Shown: one piece after another, positions 9,086-17,701 of the stretch
Layout: each line of letters begins with the position of its first letter
Position numbering within the stretch: the first letter of the stretch is position 1
Assembly (NCBI RefSeq): GCF_030209835.1
Contig: NZ_JARVRF010000064.1
Location: 62,001 to 126,000 of the forward strand
DNA length: 64,000 nucleotides
Source of the DNA: Arthrobacter sp. efr-133-R2A-120
GTDB taxonomy: Bacteria > Actinomycetota > Actinomycetes > Actinomycetales > Micrococcaceae
Reading direction: 5' to 3'
Position numbers and translations under genes: made by a program
Notes under the pieces: generated by a model
What the model was told of the DNA's origin: nothing
The model's input: only the letters and a program-made list of their open reading frames with translations
Database searches by the model: none

Positions 9086-10693
9086 ATGGCATCTTCGCCC
9101 CGGCTCGTCGTCAATCTGGATATCGCGGGCCCCACCATCAGCCGTCACGTCTACGGCCATTTCGCTGAACACCTTGGCCGTTGCATTTACGGCGGCTTCT
9201 GGGTGGGGGAGGACAGCGGTATCCCCAACACCCGGGGCATCCGGAATGACGTCGTGGAAGCCCTGCGCGAACTCCGGATCCCCAATCTGCGCTGGCCGGG
9301 CGGCTGCTTCGCCGACGAATACCATTGGCGTGACGGCGTCGGCCCCCGCGAGCAGCGCCCCCGCATGGTCAATTCCCATTGGGGCGACGTTGTTGAGGAT
9401 AACTCCTTCGGTACTCATGAGTTCATGGACCTCTGCGAAATGCTCGGCGCGGACGCCTACGTCAACGGCAATGTGGGTTCCGGCACAGTCCAGGAGATGA
9501 GCGAGTGGATCGAATACCTCACCCGCGCCGATGACTCACCCATGGCCGCCCTCCGACGGCAGAACGGCCAGGACGAGCCCTGGAAGGTCCCTTTCTTCGG
9601 CATCGGCAACGAGCCCTGGGGGTGTGGTGGCCACTTCCGCGCTGAGGCGTATGCAGATGTGGCCCGGCAGTACAGCACGTTCGTCCGTTCCCACAATGGA
9701 AACGAGGTGTACCGGATCGCAGCCGGTGCCAACGCCGATGACGTGGCCTGGACCAAGGCCCTGATGGAGGCGCTGCATGACAAGGGTGGCGTGGACCGCA
9801 AGGCGTTCCCATACCAAGGCATTTCCCTGCATTACTACACAATGTCCGGCCACTGGGACGCGAAGGGCTCTGCCACTGAATTCAGCGAGGAGGAGTACTG
9901 GAAGACCGTCAAGGCAGCCCAGCATATCGAGACCCTGCTGAGCGCCCACTCCACCATGATGGACGTCTACGACCCGCACAAAGCGGTGGGGCTGGTCCTG
10001 GATGAGTGGGGCACTTGGTGGGACGTGGAGCCCGGCACCAACCCCGGCTTCCTGTACCAGCAGAACACCGTCCGCGACGCCCTGGTGGCGGCCATTCATT
10101 TCGATTCCTTCCACCGCCACGCGGACCGCCTGGTCATGGCCAACATCGCCCAAACCGTGAATGTCCTGCAGGCCATGCTGCTCACCGATCCGGAGAGCGG
10201 CGCCCTGGTCAAGACCCCCACCTTCCACGTCTTCGCCATGAACGCAGGCCACCAGGACGCCGCGGTGCTGCACACGTACGTGGACTCCGGCGCTTCGTAT
10301 GAGCTGGATGGTGCCCAGCTCCCGACATTTACTGCGTCTGCCAGCACGAAGGACGGCCAGGTGCTCATCTCCGTGGCCAATCTTGGGCTGGAGGATGAGA
10401 GCGAGGTGGTCCTGGATCTGCGCGGCGGCCGGCTGGAGCACGTGGAGGCCTTGGTGCTCAGCGGTGACAGCGTCGCAGCGTTCAACGCGCCGGCGCACCC
10501 CTACGCCGTCGCTCCCCGTCCTCTGGAGGTGAAGGAACGCGACGGCCAGCTGGTACTCCGCCTGCCGGCCCACTCGTTCTCGACGGTTCGCGGCACACTG
10601 GCCGGTCAGATGCCCGAGACCGTCGTTTCCGCCGCTTCCGCTACGGTGACAATCGCGCCCGCCACGGGCAGCAAGCCCTGCCTCAACTGCTGA
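9086..10693 (+). CDS. Alpha-N-arabinofuranosidase, GH51
   Basis: The 535-residue protein matches the family length. The N-terminal strand pattern (HVYGHFAEHLGRCIYGGFWVG) leads into a TIM barrel. The acid/base Glu is in GIGNEPWGCGG (Glu176) and the nucleophile is in VLDEWGTWW (Glu307). A beta-sandwich ends the protein. No signal peptide is present, so it acts on imported arabino-oligosaccharides in the cytoplasm. ATG at 9086 follows GGAG. It lies 93 bases after the importer operon, in the same direction, which suggests the importer carries arabinose-containing oligosaccharides. Confidence 0.93.
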   Translation: MASSPRLVVNLDIAGPTISRHVYGHFAEHLGRCIYGGFWVGEDSGIPNTRGIRNDVVEALRELRIPNLRWPGGCFADEYHWRDGVGPREQRPRMVNSHWGDVVEDNSFGTHEFMDLCEMLGADAYVNGNVGSGTVQEMSEWIEYLTRADDSPMAALRRQNGQDEPWKVPFFGIGNEPWGCGGHFRAEAYADVARQYSTFVRSHNGNEVYRIAAGANADDVAWTKALMEALHDKGGVDRKAFPYQGISLHYYTMSGHWDAKGSATEFSEEEYWKTVKAAQHIETLLSAHSTMMDVYDPHKAVGLVLDEWGTWWDVEPGTNPGFLYQQNTVRDALVAAIHFDSFHRHADRLVMANIAQTVNVLQAMLLTDPESGALVKTPTFHVFAMNAGHQDAAVLHTYVDSGASYELDGAQLPTFTASASTKDGQVLISVANLGLEDESEVVLDLRGGRLEHVEALVLSGDSVAAFNAPAHPYAVAPRPLEVKERDGQLVLRLPAHSFSTVRGTLAGQMPETVVSAASATVTIAPATGSKPCLNC

Positions 10694-10773
10694 GCAGTAT
10701 TAACTCCTGGCAGACGGCCCAAGTAAGTGGTTGGTGGAAGTGAGTTTCTCTTCCGTTTACCCACCCTTGAACG

Positions 10774-11736
10774 CTAAACGTCGAGGACGAGTTCTGGCGT
10801 ATTTGCACGGGACACGCAGATGAGCATCGTCGCCCCCGATTCGCGGTCGGCGTCGCCAAGGAGGAAGTCGCGGTGGTCAGGAACGCCGGCGATCACTTTG
10901 GTCTCGCATGTACCGCAAATGCCTTCCTTGCACGAGGTCGGCACGACGATTCCGACCCGCCCCAACGCATCTGTGATCGACTCACCAACAGCCACTTCAC
11001 AAGTCACGCCGCTGCGCTCCGCGACGACGGTGAACACGCTTGAGCCCGCTTCCACGCCTTCGTCGAGGCTTCCGGCAGCAAATCTCTCCAGATGCAGTGT
11101 GCCGGTCGGCCACGTCCCACAGAGTTGCTGGACTGCGTCCAGAAGTCCCGTAGGTCCGCAACAGTAGACTTTCGTGTCGAGCTGAGGCACTCCCAGGAGT
11201 GCCTGAAGGTCGATCCGGCCGAGTTCGTCTTGGGGCACTATTTGGACCCGTGACCCGTAGCGCTGGAGTTCGTCAAGGTAGGCCATCGACTCTCGAGACC
11301 GGCCGCCGTAGACGAGGCTCCATTCGATGCCGTCTTCGTTGGCTTTTCTGATCATGGGCAAGATTGGGGTTATGCCGATACCGCCTGCGATAAAGAGCGC
11401 CCGCTCGCTGCTGCTAACTGCGAAGGGGAAGTTGTTCCGCGGTCCGCGCACGGTCACTGCGTCGCCCACCTGGAGATCGTTGTGCACGTATTCTGACCCT
11501 CCGCGACTTTCGGGAGCCAAGAGCACCGCCACCTCATACGAGTCGGTTTCGTTGGTGTCGTTACAGAGCGAGTAATGGCGGATCAGCCCGTTAGGCAGCT
11601 CGAATTCGAGATGTGCACCCGGATCCCAATTGGGGAGGGGAGCACGGTCGCCGCGCGCAAGGCGCAGCGACCGCACACCGGCGGCCACAAGTGAAGCCGC
11701 CGTGATCTCAAGAGAGAGCTCCAGGTCAGATGACAT
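10774..11736 (-). CDS. FMN/2Fe-2S oxygenase reductase (PDR/VanB type)
   Basis: The protein is 320 residues. An FMN-binding barrel with the RHYSL motif is followed by an NAD-binding domain (GGIGITPILPMI) and a C-terminal plant-type 2Fe-2S ferredoxin (CKEGICGTCETKV plus a later ICVSRA Cys). This order is that of phthalate dioxygenase / vanillate demethylase / CntB-type reductases. It passes electrons from NAD(P)H to the Rieske oxygenase encoded immediately upstream, which it overlaps by 11 bases. It is the last gene of that operon and converges with the arabinofuranosidase. Confidence 0.93.
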   Translation of the reverse strand: MSSDLELSLEITAASLVAAGVRSLRLARGDRAPLPNWDPGAHLEFELPNGLIRHYSLCNDTNETDSYEVAVLLAPESRGGSEYVHNDLQVGDAVTVRGPRNNFPFAVSSSERALFIAGGIGITPILPMIRKANEDGIEWSLVYGGRSRESMAYLDELQRYGSRVQIVPQDELGRIDLQALLGVPQLDTKVYCCGPTGLLDAVQQLCGTWPTGTLHLERFAAGSLDEGVEAGSSVFTVVAERSGVTCEVAVGESITDALGRVGIVVPTSCKEGICGTCETKVIAGVPDHRDFLLGDADRESGATMLICVSRANTPELVLDV

Positions 11737-12928
11737 GGGAGGCGCCCAAGCTAATCTGTAGTGGTTTCTCCCAACGACCTGTCAGATAGGCTGTGGCGAG
11801 TTGGGCTTGGAAAGCACGGACGCCGTCCTCGCGTTCATCGAACGGACCTGGGCGGTAACCGTCAGTGAGCATGCCCTGGTAAACGGACTCGCAGGCGCCG
11901 AAGTCCTGCTTGTTGGTGATGTCCCAGAAGTCCGCAGCGAAGGACGGGTCAAATCCCGGCCGCTCGGCAACCTCGCGCGGGAAGTACCACGTGCACTCCA
12001 CCCACGTCTCGCCCGGGGAAAGTGGCACGAGCCGATGGGTCATCACGTAGTCCGGCTGGAGCGTCAGTAGCAGGTTGGGGGCGAGCATGAAGTAGAGCGT
12101 CCAGCGGGCCTGCTCGTCATCAATTCCGACGATGCGGTCGCCGCCGCTGCGGCCGTCGAGGCTGTTCGTGTCCGCGTCGTCACGAAACTCCAGGCCGCCG
12201 CCCAGCCACATGCCTGTCTGATGCAGGCCCATTGCGGATTCCGGCGGGGCGACGCGGCAGAGCTCGGGGTGAATTGACGGGCAGTGGTAGCACTCGAGGT
12301 AGTTCTCGACGACGGTCTTCCAATTGGTCTTGAGAGTGTAGTTGTGTGACTCACCGACAACCATATCCGTGGGGTCCCATGGAGCCACCACCTCGGTCAG
12401 ATTGCCGACCCACTCGCTGAACTCAGGGGCGTCACCGGAGGCGTTGATGAAGATCCAACCGAACCACTCGACGGATCGGACCTCGAGCAGCGGCCACTCC
12501 TCCTTGTTGAAGTTCTCGGTGTCCATGAACTGGGTCGCCGACCGAAGCTCCCCATTGAGGCCGAAAACCCAAGCGTGGTACGGGCACTGCACCAACTTCT
12601 TGTTCGTGCACGCGCCCACCGGAAGCAATTCGTGGCCGCGGTGGCGACAAGCGTTGTAGAAGGCATGGAGGGCGCCGGAATCGTCGCGGGTCAGCAGGAT
12701 GCCCTGGGTGCCGACTCGGACGGCACGCTGGTCCCCAGCCTTGGCGACGTCGCTGCTGCGGCCGACGCAGACCCACGCGGCCTCGAGGAGGTGCTTGCGC
12801 TCCCAGTCAAGAATGTCCTGTGATAAGTAGGCGTCTGCGGGCAGCGTCCGGGCATCCGAGAGTCGTTCTTCGAGCACAATGTCCAGGTCGGATTTGGTGA
12901 GGGGTGCCGGTGGCAGTGAAGTGGTCAC
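11726..12928 (-). CDS. Rieske oxygenase, alpha subunit (carnitine/betaine-oxygenase-like site)
   Basis: The 400-residue protein has an N-terminal Rieske domain with Cys94-x-His96 and Cys115-x2-His118. The catalytic domain carries the mononuclear iron site in ENYLECYHCPSIHPE (His215 and His220), with an Asp ligand later. Where aromatic dioxygenases have the Asp that bridges the two metal sites, this protein has Glu212, as reported for CntA-type and glycine-betaine-type oxygenases. GTG at 12928 follows GGAG. It forms a two-component system with the reductase at 10774. Together with the amine oxidase and amino acid permease nearby, it probably oxygenates an N-containing compound; the substrate is not known. 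Confidence 0.88.
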   Translation of the reverse strand: MTTSLPPAPLTKSDLDIVLEERLSDARTLPADAYLSQDILDWERKHLLEAAWVCVGRSSDVAKAGDQRAVRVGTQGILLTRDDSGALHAFYNACRHRGHELLPVGACTNKKLVQCPYHAWVFGLNGELRSATQFMDTENFNKEEWPLLEVRSVEWFGWIFINASGDAPEFSEWVGNLTEVVAPWDPTDMVVGESHNYTLKTNWKTVVENYLECYHCPSIHPELCRVAPPESAMGLHQTGMWLGGGLEFRDDADTNSLDGRSGGDRIVGIDDEQARWTLYFMLAPNLLLTLQPDYVMTHRLVPLSPGETWVECTWYFPREVAERPGFDPSFAADFWDITNKQDFGACESVYQGMLTDGYRPGPFDEREDGVRAFQAQLATAYLTGRWEKPLQISLGASHVI

Positions 12929-13043
12929 TTGTCGTCTCCATCGTCGATAGTCGAGCTGATAGGGACTAACGTTATTCAGGCGCACTGCGCATCAACATAG
13001 GCATGCGCACCGTTCAAGCCGCCCTAACTGTGCGCGCCCACAT

Positions 13044-13799
13044 TCACGATTGGGACTTCGCGTGCTCGACGAGCAGATTGTCTGAGAGTGGCGTCTGTAG
13101 TCCGAAGGTGACGCCGAAGGGATCCGCGAGCAGCGCGAAGGGACCTAGGGCAGACTCCGTGACCGGCACACGAACCCTGGCCCCGAAGTCACTCAGGCGC
13201 GCAACCTCCCCTTCTAAATCAAGCACCCGCCAGTACGGAATCCAGTGCGGTGGGACGGATTCCGGGAGAACATCAAGCATGTCGACCACACCCGCGACTG
13301 GCTCATCGCCCCAGGCCAGGAATCGGTAGTCGCCCGGGGTTGGCTTCAGTTCATGAATTACACGACACGACAATGCGTTCGCGTAATAGTTCGCGGCTTC
13401 CTTTGCCCGTGGCGTGTAGAGATCGACAAACGCCACCTGCCCGAGTCTCTGCGGTTGCGGCTTAGAGCCGACAAGCTCAGCGAGCACGAAAAGCGCTCCA
13501 GCGGGCGCCGAGTACACACTCAGGTCCTGCCCACCTACAGCCAATTTGGCCACCAAGTCGGCGCCGAAATCTAGGGCTCGGCGAGCCGATGCGTCCTTGT
13601 CAGTGCTCCCGAAGCACGGAATCCAGCAACCTGATGGGGGTATCGGCGCGTCGACTGACGGTACGAAGGACACCGTTTGGCCGGAGTCTGAACCTTCGTG
13701 CAATCGGTCCATTACCAAGTTGAAAAACGCGCGTGTTGCGCCCGTGTCTCCGCCTAAGAAGAGGACGCTCTCCATGGCGACCCGGACGTTGTTAGTCAT
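13044..13799 (-). CDS. VOC-family (glyoxalase/dioxygenase-fold) protein with two domains
   Basis: The protein is 251 residues. The second half (AFVDLYTPRAKEAANYYANAL to GPFALLADPFGVTFGLQTP) is a standard VOC beta-alpha-beta-beta-beta module, and the first half is a weaker copy (LFLGGDTGATRAFFNLVM). VOC proteins bind a metal through His/Glu and act as isomerases, dioxygenases or antibiotic-binding proteins. A full metal triad is not obvious. The gene overlaps the PucR regulator by 8 bases and is read before the Rieske genes, 115 bases upstream of them. A role in the same catabolic pathway is inferred from position. Confidence 0.75.
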   Translation of the reverse strand: MTNNVRVAMESVLFLGGDTGATRAFFNLVMDRLHEGSDSGQTVSFVPSVDAPIPPSGCWIPCFGSTDKDASARRALDFGADLVAKLAVGGQDLSVYSAPAGALFVLAELVGSKPQPQRLGQVAFVDLYTPRAKEAANYYANALSCRVIHELKPTPGDYRFLAWGDEPVAGVVDMLDVLPESVPPHWIPYWRVLDLEGEVARLSDFGARVRVPVTESALGPFALLADPFGVTFGLQTPLSDNLLVEHAKSQS

Positions 13800-14958
13800 C
13801 CTGAACTGTACCTCGTTCGAAAAGGGAGGAGAGATTGGCGCTGGAGCGAAGATCCAGACCTGACGTGGCCAGCCAGAAGTGAGCGTAGTTGCTTGGCGAT
13901 GACACGTCGCGTCCGGTGAGTTCTTCGATTAGCCGCAGGCGGTTGCGCAGGGTGTTTCTGTGTACGAAGAGCGCAGCTGCCGTCGCGCTCATGTCGCCGT
14001 CTTCTGCGAGGTAGCAGCGGAGTGTGTCTACCAGCAGGGTGTCGTTCTTTCGGTCGTACTCCACCAACGGAGCCAGAGCTTCGGCCGAGAGGTCGCGAAG
14101 CGGTACCCCTGCCTCCAGACTAGCTATCAGGAGGGCCGTCGCCAGATCTTGCGTCCGATGCACATGAACACCGTACCCTTCAGCCAGCGCGTTGCGCGCC
14201 TCGAAGTAGCCTAGCCTCAGGCCCCGCACTCCAACGCGCGGCTTACTTACACCGACTCGTGCGTTGGGCCCGAGCCTGGCCAAATGTTCGTGGCAGAGCC
14301 GCGCCACGAACAGGCCGGCTTGTTCTGGAACGACTAGTACCAATCTGTCGTCCACGATCGTCCGCAGGTGCGGATCGTTCTGCTGGGTCAGCAACGTGTG
14401 CAGGTTCCAGGGGTACGACCGGAGCCGGCGAGGCGAACCATCGGCGGACCCGACGACGACCTCGTGCGGCTTGGCTACGTCCAGGCCGTGGTCAAGGAGT
14501 CGTCGCGCGCCTTCTTTTTCGCCGAGGTAACCGGCAATCACGTCTTCAAGGACTTGGCCCAACAGCTCTCTTCGCCCGCTCAAGATGGCGTGCCGTCGTG
14601 ACAGTTCGATACCTGCCAGGGTGGCGGCAAAAGTGAGGAGCTTCGTCGACGCGCCTTGTCCACGCATGGCCAGCACGGCGACTGGTTCCCCTTCCAGCTC
14701 AACCGACCGAAGGATGCATCCGGCGACGGGACTGTCCGGAGGAGGCGATACGGCGACGAGTTCCTTCGCCATCCATTCCGCTCGCTCAGGTACACTCACC
14801 AGCACGCCGCCACGCAGATCGATCACAGCCACAGGCGCAGAAGAGATGCGGTATAACGCCCTCACCAGCGCATGCAGCGGCCGTTCGGCGGTGAGCGCGT
14901 CGGCCAATGCCCGGTGGTCGGCGAAATCTGAATCGGCCGCCCTCATGATTCGAATCAT
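13792..14958 (-). CDS. PucR-family transcriptional regulator
   Basis: The protein is 388 residues. The middle is a PucR-type sensory region, and the C-terminus is the PucR helix-turn-helix with LVDTLRCYLAEDGDMSATAAALFVHRNTLRNRLRLIEELTG, which is diagnostic. It probably activates the catabolic genes around it. The start codon lies in a perfect 14-base palindrome, giving two possible in-frame starts (14958 and 14946). The family senses purine or amine/aromatic catabolites; the inducer here is unknown. Confidence 0.9.
   Translation of the reverse strand: MIRIMRAADSDFADHRALADALTAERPLHALVRALYRISSAPVAVIDLRGGVLVSVPERAEWMAKELVAVSPPPDSPVAGCILRSVELEGEPVAVLAMRGQGASTKLLTFAATLAGIELSRRHAILSGRRELLGQVLEDVIAGYLGEKEGARRLLDHGLDVAKPHEVVVGSADGSPRRLRSYPWNLHTLLTQQNDPHLRTIVDDRLVLVVPEQAGLFVARLCHEHLARLGPNARVGVSKPRVGVRGLRLGYFEARNALAEGYGVHVHRTQDLATALLIASLEAGVPLRDLSAEALAPLVEYDRKNDTLLVDTLRCYLAEDGDMSATAAALFVHRNTLRNRLRLIEELTGRDVSSPSNYAHFWLATSGLDLRSSANLSSLFERGTVQDD
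14945..14958. promoter_or_regulatory. Perfect palindrome at the PucR start codon
   Basis: ATGATTCGAATCAT is a perfect 14-base palindrome that begins exactly at the PucR start codon. A dyad at this place could be an autoregulatory operator, or it may simply result from the Met-Ile-Arg-Ile-Met codons. Confidence 0.35.
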
Positions 14959-15093
14959 ACCTTCTGGACGGCTACAGAACCCGACGACGATTCGGTTACC
15001 AAAGGGGTCCGCAAGTCGGGTACCGCTGTTGTGTCGAAGCAGCGTTGCGGCGCTTGGGCTCTTGCGTCATCCAGTCGGTTCACGTCGGCTGAG

Positions 15094-15864
15094 TCAAAGG
15101 ACAGGCTGGCGGGCCAACGTACCGCCATCAACCGTGAGCGTTTCACCGGTCATGTATGCGGAGGCGTCGGAGATCAGGAAGCCAACAACGGTCGCGATCT
15201 CCTCGGGCAGTCCGAACCGGCGCATCGGTGCCCATCGCGCAACCACGTCATCGGACAGGCCGGTGATCCAGGGCTCCGCCATCGGCGTTCGGATCAGGCC
15301 GGGAGCAACGCAATTGACGCGGATGCCTGCGTCTGCGAGCTCGATAGCGGACGTCCTTGTGAGTGAAATCAACCCCGCTTTTGAGGCGTTGTACGCCGCG
15401 AAGTTGGCCTCCGGTGCCAAACCGTTGATAGAAGCGATGTTGACGATAGAGCCATGGCCCGCGGCCCTCATCACCCGCGCAGCAGCGGCGGAAGTCAGCG
15501 CCGGTCCGCGCAGGTTCGTGTGCATCGTCGAATCCCAGTCCGCGGCCGTCACGTCGACAAGCGCCGTCGACTCGAAGATCCCGGCGTTGTTCACCAGTGC
15601 ATCGACCCCGCCGAAGAGATCGACACATCGCCCAACGACTTTGGAGCCCACTTCAGGGTCAGCAAGATCGGCTACCATTCCTTCAGCAGTACCGCCGACT
15701 TGCTTGAGCTCAGCGGCTACTGCCTGCGCCTCGGAAGCACTACGCGAACAGACCAGGACACGGTCGCCGCGTCGGGCGAAGTGCTCTGCGCACGCGCGAC
15801 CAATTCCTCTGGTTCCTCCGGTGACAATCACGCGCCGGCTTGCGTGGTTTTCGGTGTCGGCCAC
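15094..15864 (-). CDS. Short-chain dehydrogenase/reductase (SDR)
   Basis: The protein is 256 residues, with the cofactor motif TGGTRGIGR at the start and the catalytic Ser/Tyr/Lys arrangement in NIASINGLAPEANFAAYNASK. This is a classical SDR that oxidises an alcohol or reduces a ketone with NAD(P). GTG at 15864 follows GGAAG. It is transcribed leftward between the APC permease and PucR genes, 307 bases downstream of the permease gene. The likely role is a dehydrogenation step in the amine pathway. Confidence 0.88.
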   Translation of the reverse strand: MADTENHASRRVIVTGGTRGIGRACAEHFARRGDRVLVCSRSASEAQAVAAELKQVGGTAEGMVADLADPEVGSKVVGRCVDLFGGVDALVNNAGIFESTALVDVTAADWDSTMHTNLRGPALTSAAAARVMRAAGHGSIVNIASINGLAPEANFAAYNASKAGLISLTRTSAIELADAGIRVNCVAPGLIRTPMAEPWITGLSDDVVARWAPMRRFGLPEEIATVVGFLISDASAYMTGETLTVDGGTLARQPVL

Positions 15865-16171
15865 GTCTACTTCCTTTCGAGTTAGTCGTTTGTGCTAGTT
15901 ACGCAAATGAGTCAAGGCAGCGGGTAAAGAATGATGGGATTGAAACGGCGGAAGAGTCTTGCATGACGTCGTCTACGATGCTTTTGCAATGCCATGTCCG
16001 GCCTTCTTCTCGTTATGAGCGCAGTCCATCTTCATCTTTAAATCTGAAGGGTGACATGAAGAGCGGCCCGGCAGCGGCACAAGAAGCGATTACGCCCAGG
16101 CAAATGCGGGCTCGCATCCGATGCCGGCCAGACCGCCCTTCACAGGGTTTTCGATTCGGCTCACATGATGT
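15865..16171. other. 307-base intergenic region without a recognised gene
   Basis: The gap between the APC permease (ends 16172, minus) and the SDR (starts 15864, minus) holds no convincing open reading frame, repeat or RNA. It is less GC-rich than its surroundings. It probably contains the SDR promoter. Confidence 0.5.
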
Positions 16172-17701
16172 CTACAACTGAGCTGATCGTGCTTGCCGCC
16201 GACGCTCACGCTCCGCCTGGACCTGGCGCATTTCCTCTTCGAGGGCGATAGCGTCTTCGCCTTCTGGCAACGCGGGCGCAGGAAGGCGCCAGGCCATCGG
16301 CTTCTTGTCCTGGACCACGCGTCGGTAGATGTAGAGCACGACGGACAGGAGCAGGATGGCGACAGCGACGAGGGTGTCGCGGAAGTCGCCGTAGCCGAGG
16401 AGCTCAGGATTGGCGACGCCGACGACGGTGATGACGATGTTGAATGCAACCAAGATGACGACCACCGCGATCCAGCCACGACCGCGGCGGATCGGACGCG
16501 GCCAGTTCGGGCGGTCCTTGCGCAGCAGGAGGAAAGCGGACAGACCAAGGATGATCGACAGCAGGTAGCCAAGGTTGCTGGCCAGCAAGATGCTCACGGG
16601 TGCCCCGACAAGTACCATGACCGTGGCGTTCAGGAGCACGTCCAAAGTGAGGGACCGTCCGGGCACTCCCCAGCGGTTCACCCAGTGGAGCTGCTTGATG
16701 GTCATACCTTCTTCAGCTAGGCCGTAGAGTGCCCTGCCGCCGTCGGCCGTCGTGGAGATGATCGCGATCAGCAGGGCGGATCCGATCACGATGGTACCGA
16801 TCCAGCTGGCGCCGCCGAAGGCTTCGCCGAACGCCACCGACACATAAGTCACCGGGTTGTCGCGCACCGCTCCCTCACCGATGGTGCCGGCGAGCACGGT
16901 CGGGACCACGCAGAACAACACGATCATGAACATCGAGATGCGAGTCATGGCCTTGGAGGTGTCGCTCGACGTGTTCTTGTACTCTGGCGCGAAGGACGCG
17001 ACAATCTCACTGGCGTAAACCGCCCAAGCGGTCACGTACAAGACGACTGCGACCGTGCGCCAGTCTCCGTTGACATACCAGGTCATGTTGCTGGCCGACC
17101 AGTGCAGCGATGGGCTAACTAGGCACGCGACCGTCACCACAGCGAGGCCGACGATGACGAAGACGCCCAGAAACTTGTTCACGGTTGCGCCGAACTTGAG
17201 GCCGAAGTAGTTGAAGGCCCAGGCGAACAACATGGCGCCGAGAGCAATGATGTGCTCGAGGCCGAGTTGGTTTCCGAGGATGCTGAAGCTCAGGTTATTG
17301 CTCGGGAACCACGTGGCCTTGATGAGTTGCCCTAAGACAACTGAGGCCATCGAGATCGACAGGGACCAGCCAATCCAGTACCCGAACGCCGCCATGGCTC
17401 CTAGGGGAGCGAAGTACCGCTTCCAGCCCTCGATCGCATAGCGGGCTACGCCGCCCGAGTCCCGAGGGAACATCGCCGCCATCTCGGAGAATACGAAGCA
17501 CTGGAGCAGGGCGATGACGGCTCCCACGCACCACACGGTGATCGCGGTCCAAGCGCCAACGACTCCAAGAAGGTATCCGAAGGTTACGAATAGGCCCGTG
17601 GGCAAGGTCAGTGCAAGCGCCATTCCGTCACGCCAGGTCAGGGTCTTAGCGAGCCGGCGACGCTCGGTAACAACCTCGGTAACGACCTCGGTCTCGGTCA
17701 T
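16172..17701 (-). CDS. APC-family amino acid/amine permease
   Basis: The 509-residue protein has about twelve membrane helices. The N-terminal half shows the APC pattern (GMALALTLPTGLFVTFGYLLG, with FPRDSGGVARYAIEGWKRY as the cytoplasmic loop). The C-terminal tail is charged. It likely imports the amine or amino acid that the oxidase at 17698 degrades, because the genes overlap by ATGA (17698-17701). It is second in a leftward run of amine oxidase and permease. Confidence 0.9.
   Translation of the reverse strand: MTETEVVTEVVTERRRLAKTLTWRDGMALALTLPTGLFVTFGYLLGVVGAWTAITVWCVGAVIALLQCFVFSEMAAMFPRDSGGVARYAIEGWKRYFAPLGAMAAFGYWIGWSLSISMASVVLGQLIKATWFPSNNLSFSILGNQLGLEHIIALGAMLFAWAFNYFGLKFGATVNKFLGVFVIVGLAVVTVACLVSPSLHWSASNMTWYVNGDWRTVAVVLYVTAWAVYASEIVASFAPEYKNTSSDTSKAMTRISMFMIVLFCVVPTVLAGTIGEGAVRDNPVTYVSVAFGEAFGGASWIGTIVIGSALLIAIISTTADGGRALYGLAEEGMTIKQLHWVNRWGVPGRSLTLDVLLNATVMVLVGAPVSILLASNLGYLLSIILGLSAFLLLRKDRPNWPRPIRRGRGWIAVVVILVAFNIVITVVGVANPELLGYGDFRDTLVAVAILLLSVVLYIYRRVVQDKKPMAWRLPAPALPEGEDAIALEEEMRQVQAERERRRQARSAQL

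Noticed and set aside
9536..10573. A 345-residue open frame antisense to the arabinofuranosidase
   Set aside because: The arabinofuranosidase frame has the catalytic motifs; the antisense frame has no recognisable domain.
14585..15898. A 437-residue plus-strand open frame
   Set aside because: It is antisense to PucR and the SDR and is rich in Ser/Arg/Thr, a common effect of GC-rich codon use.
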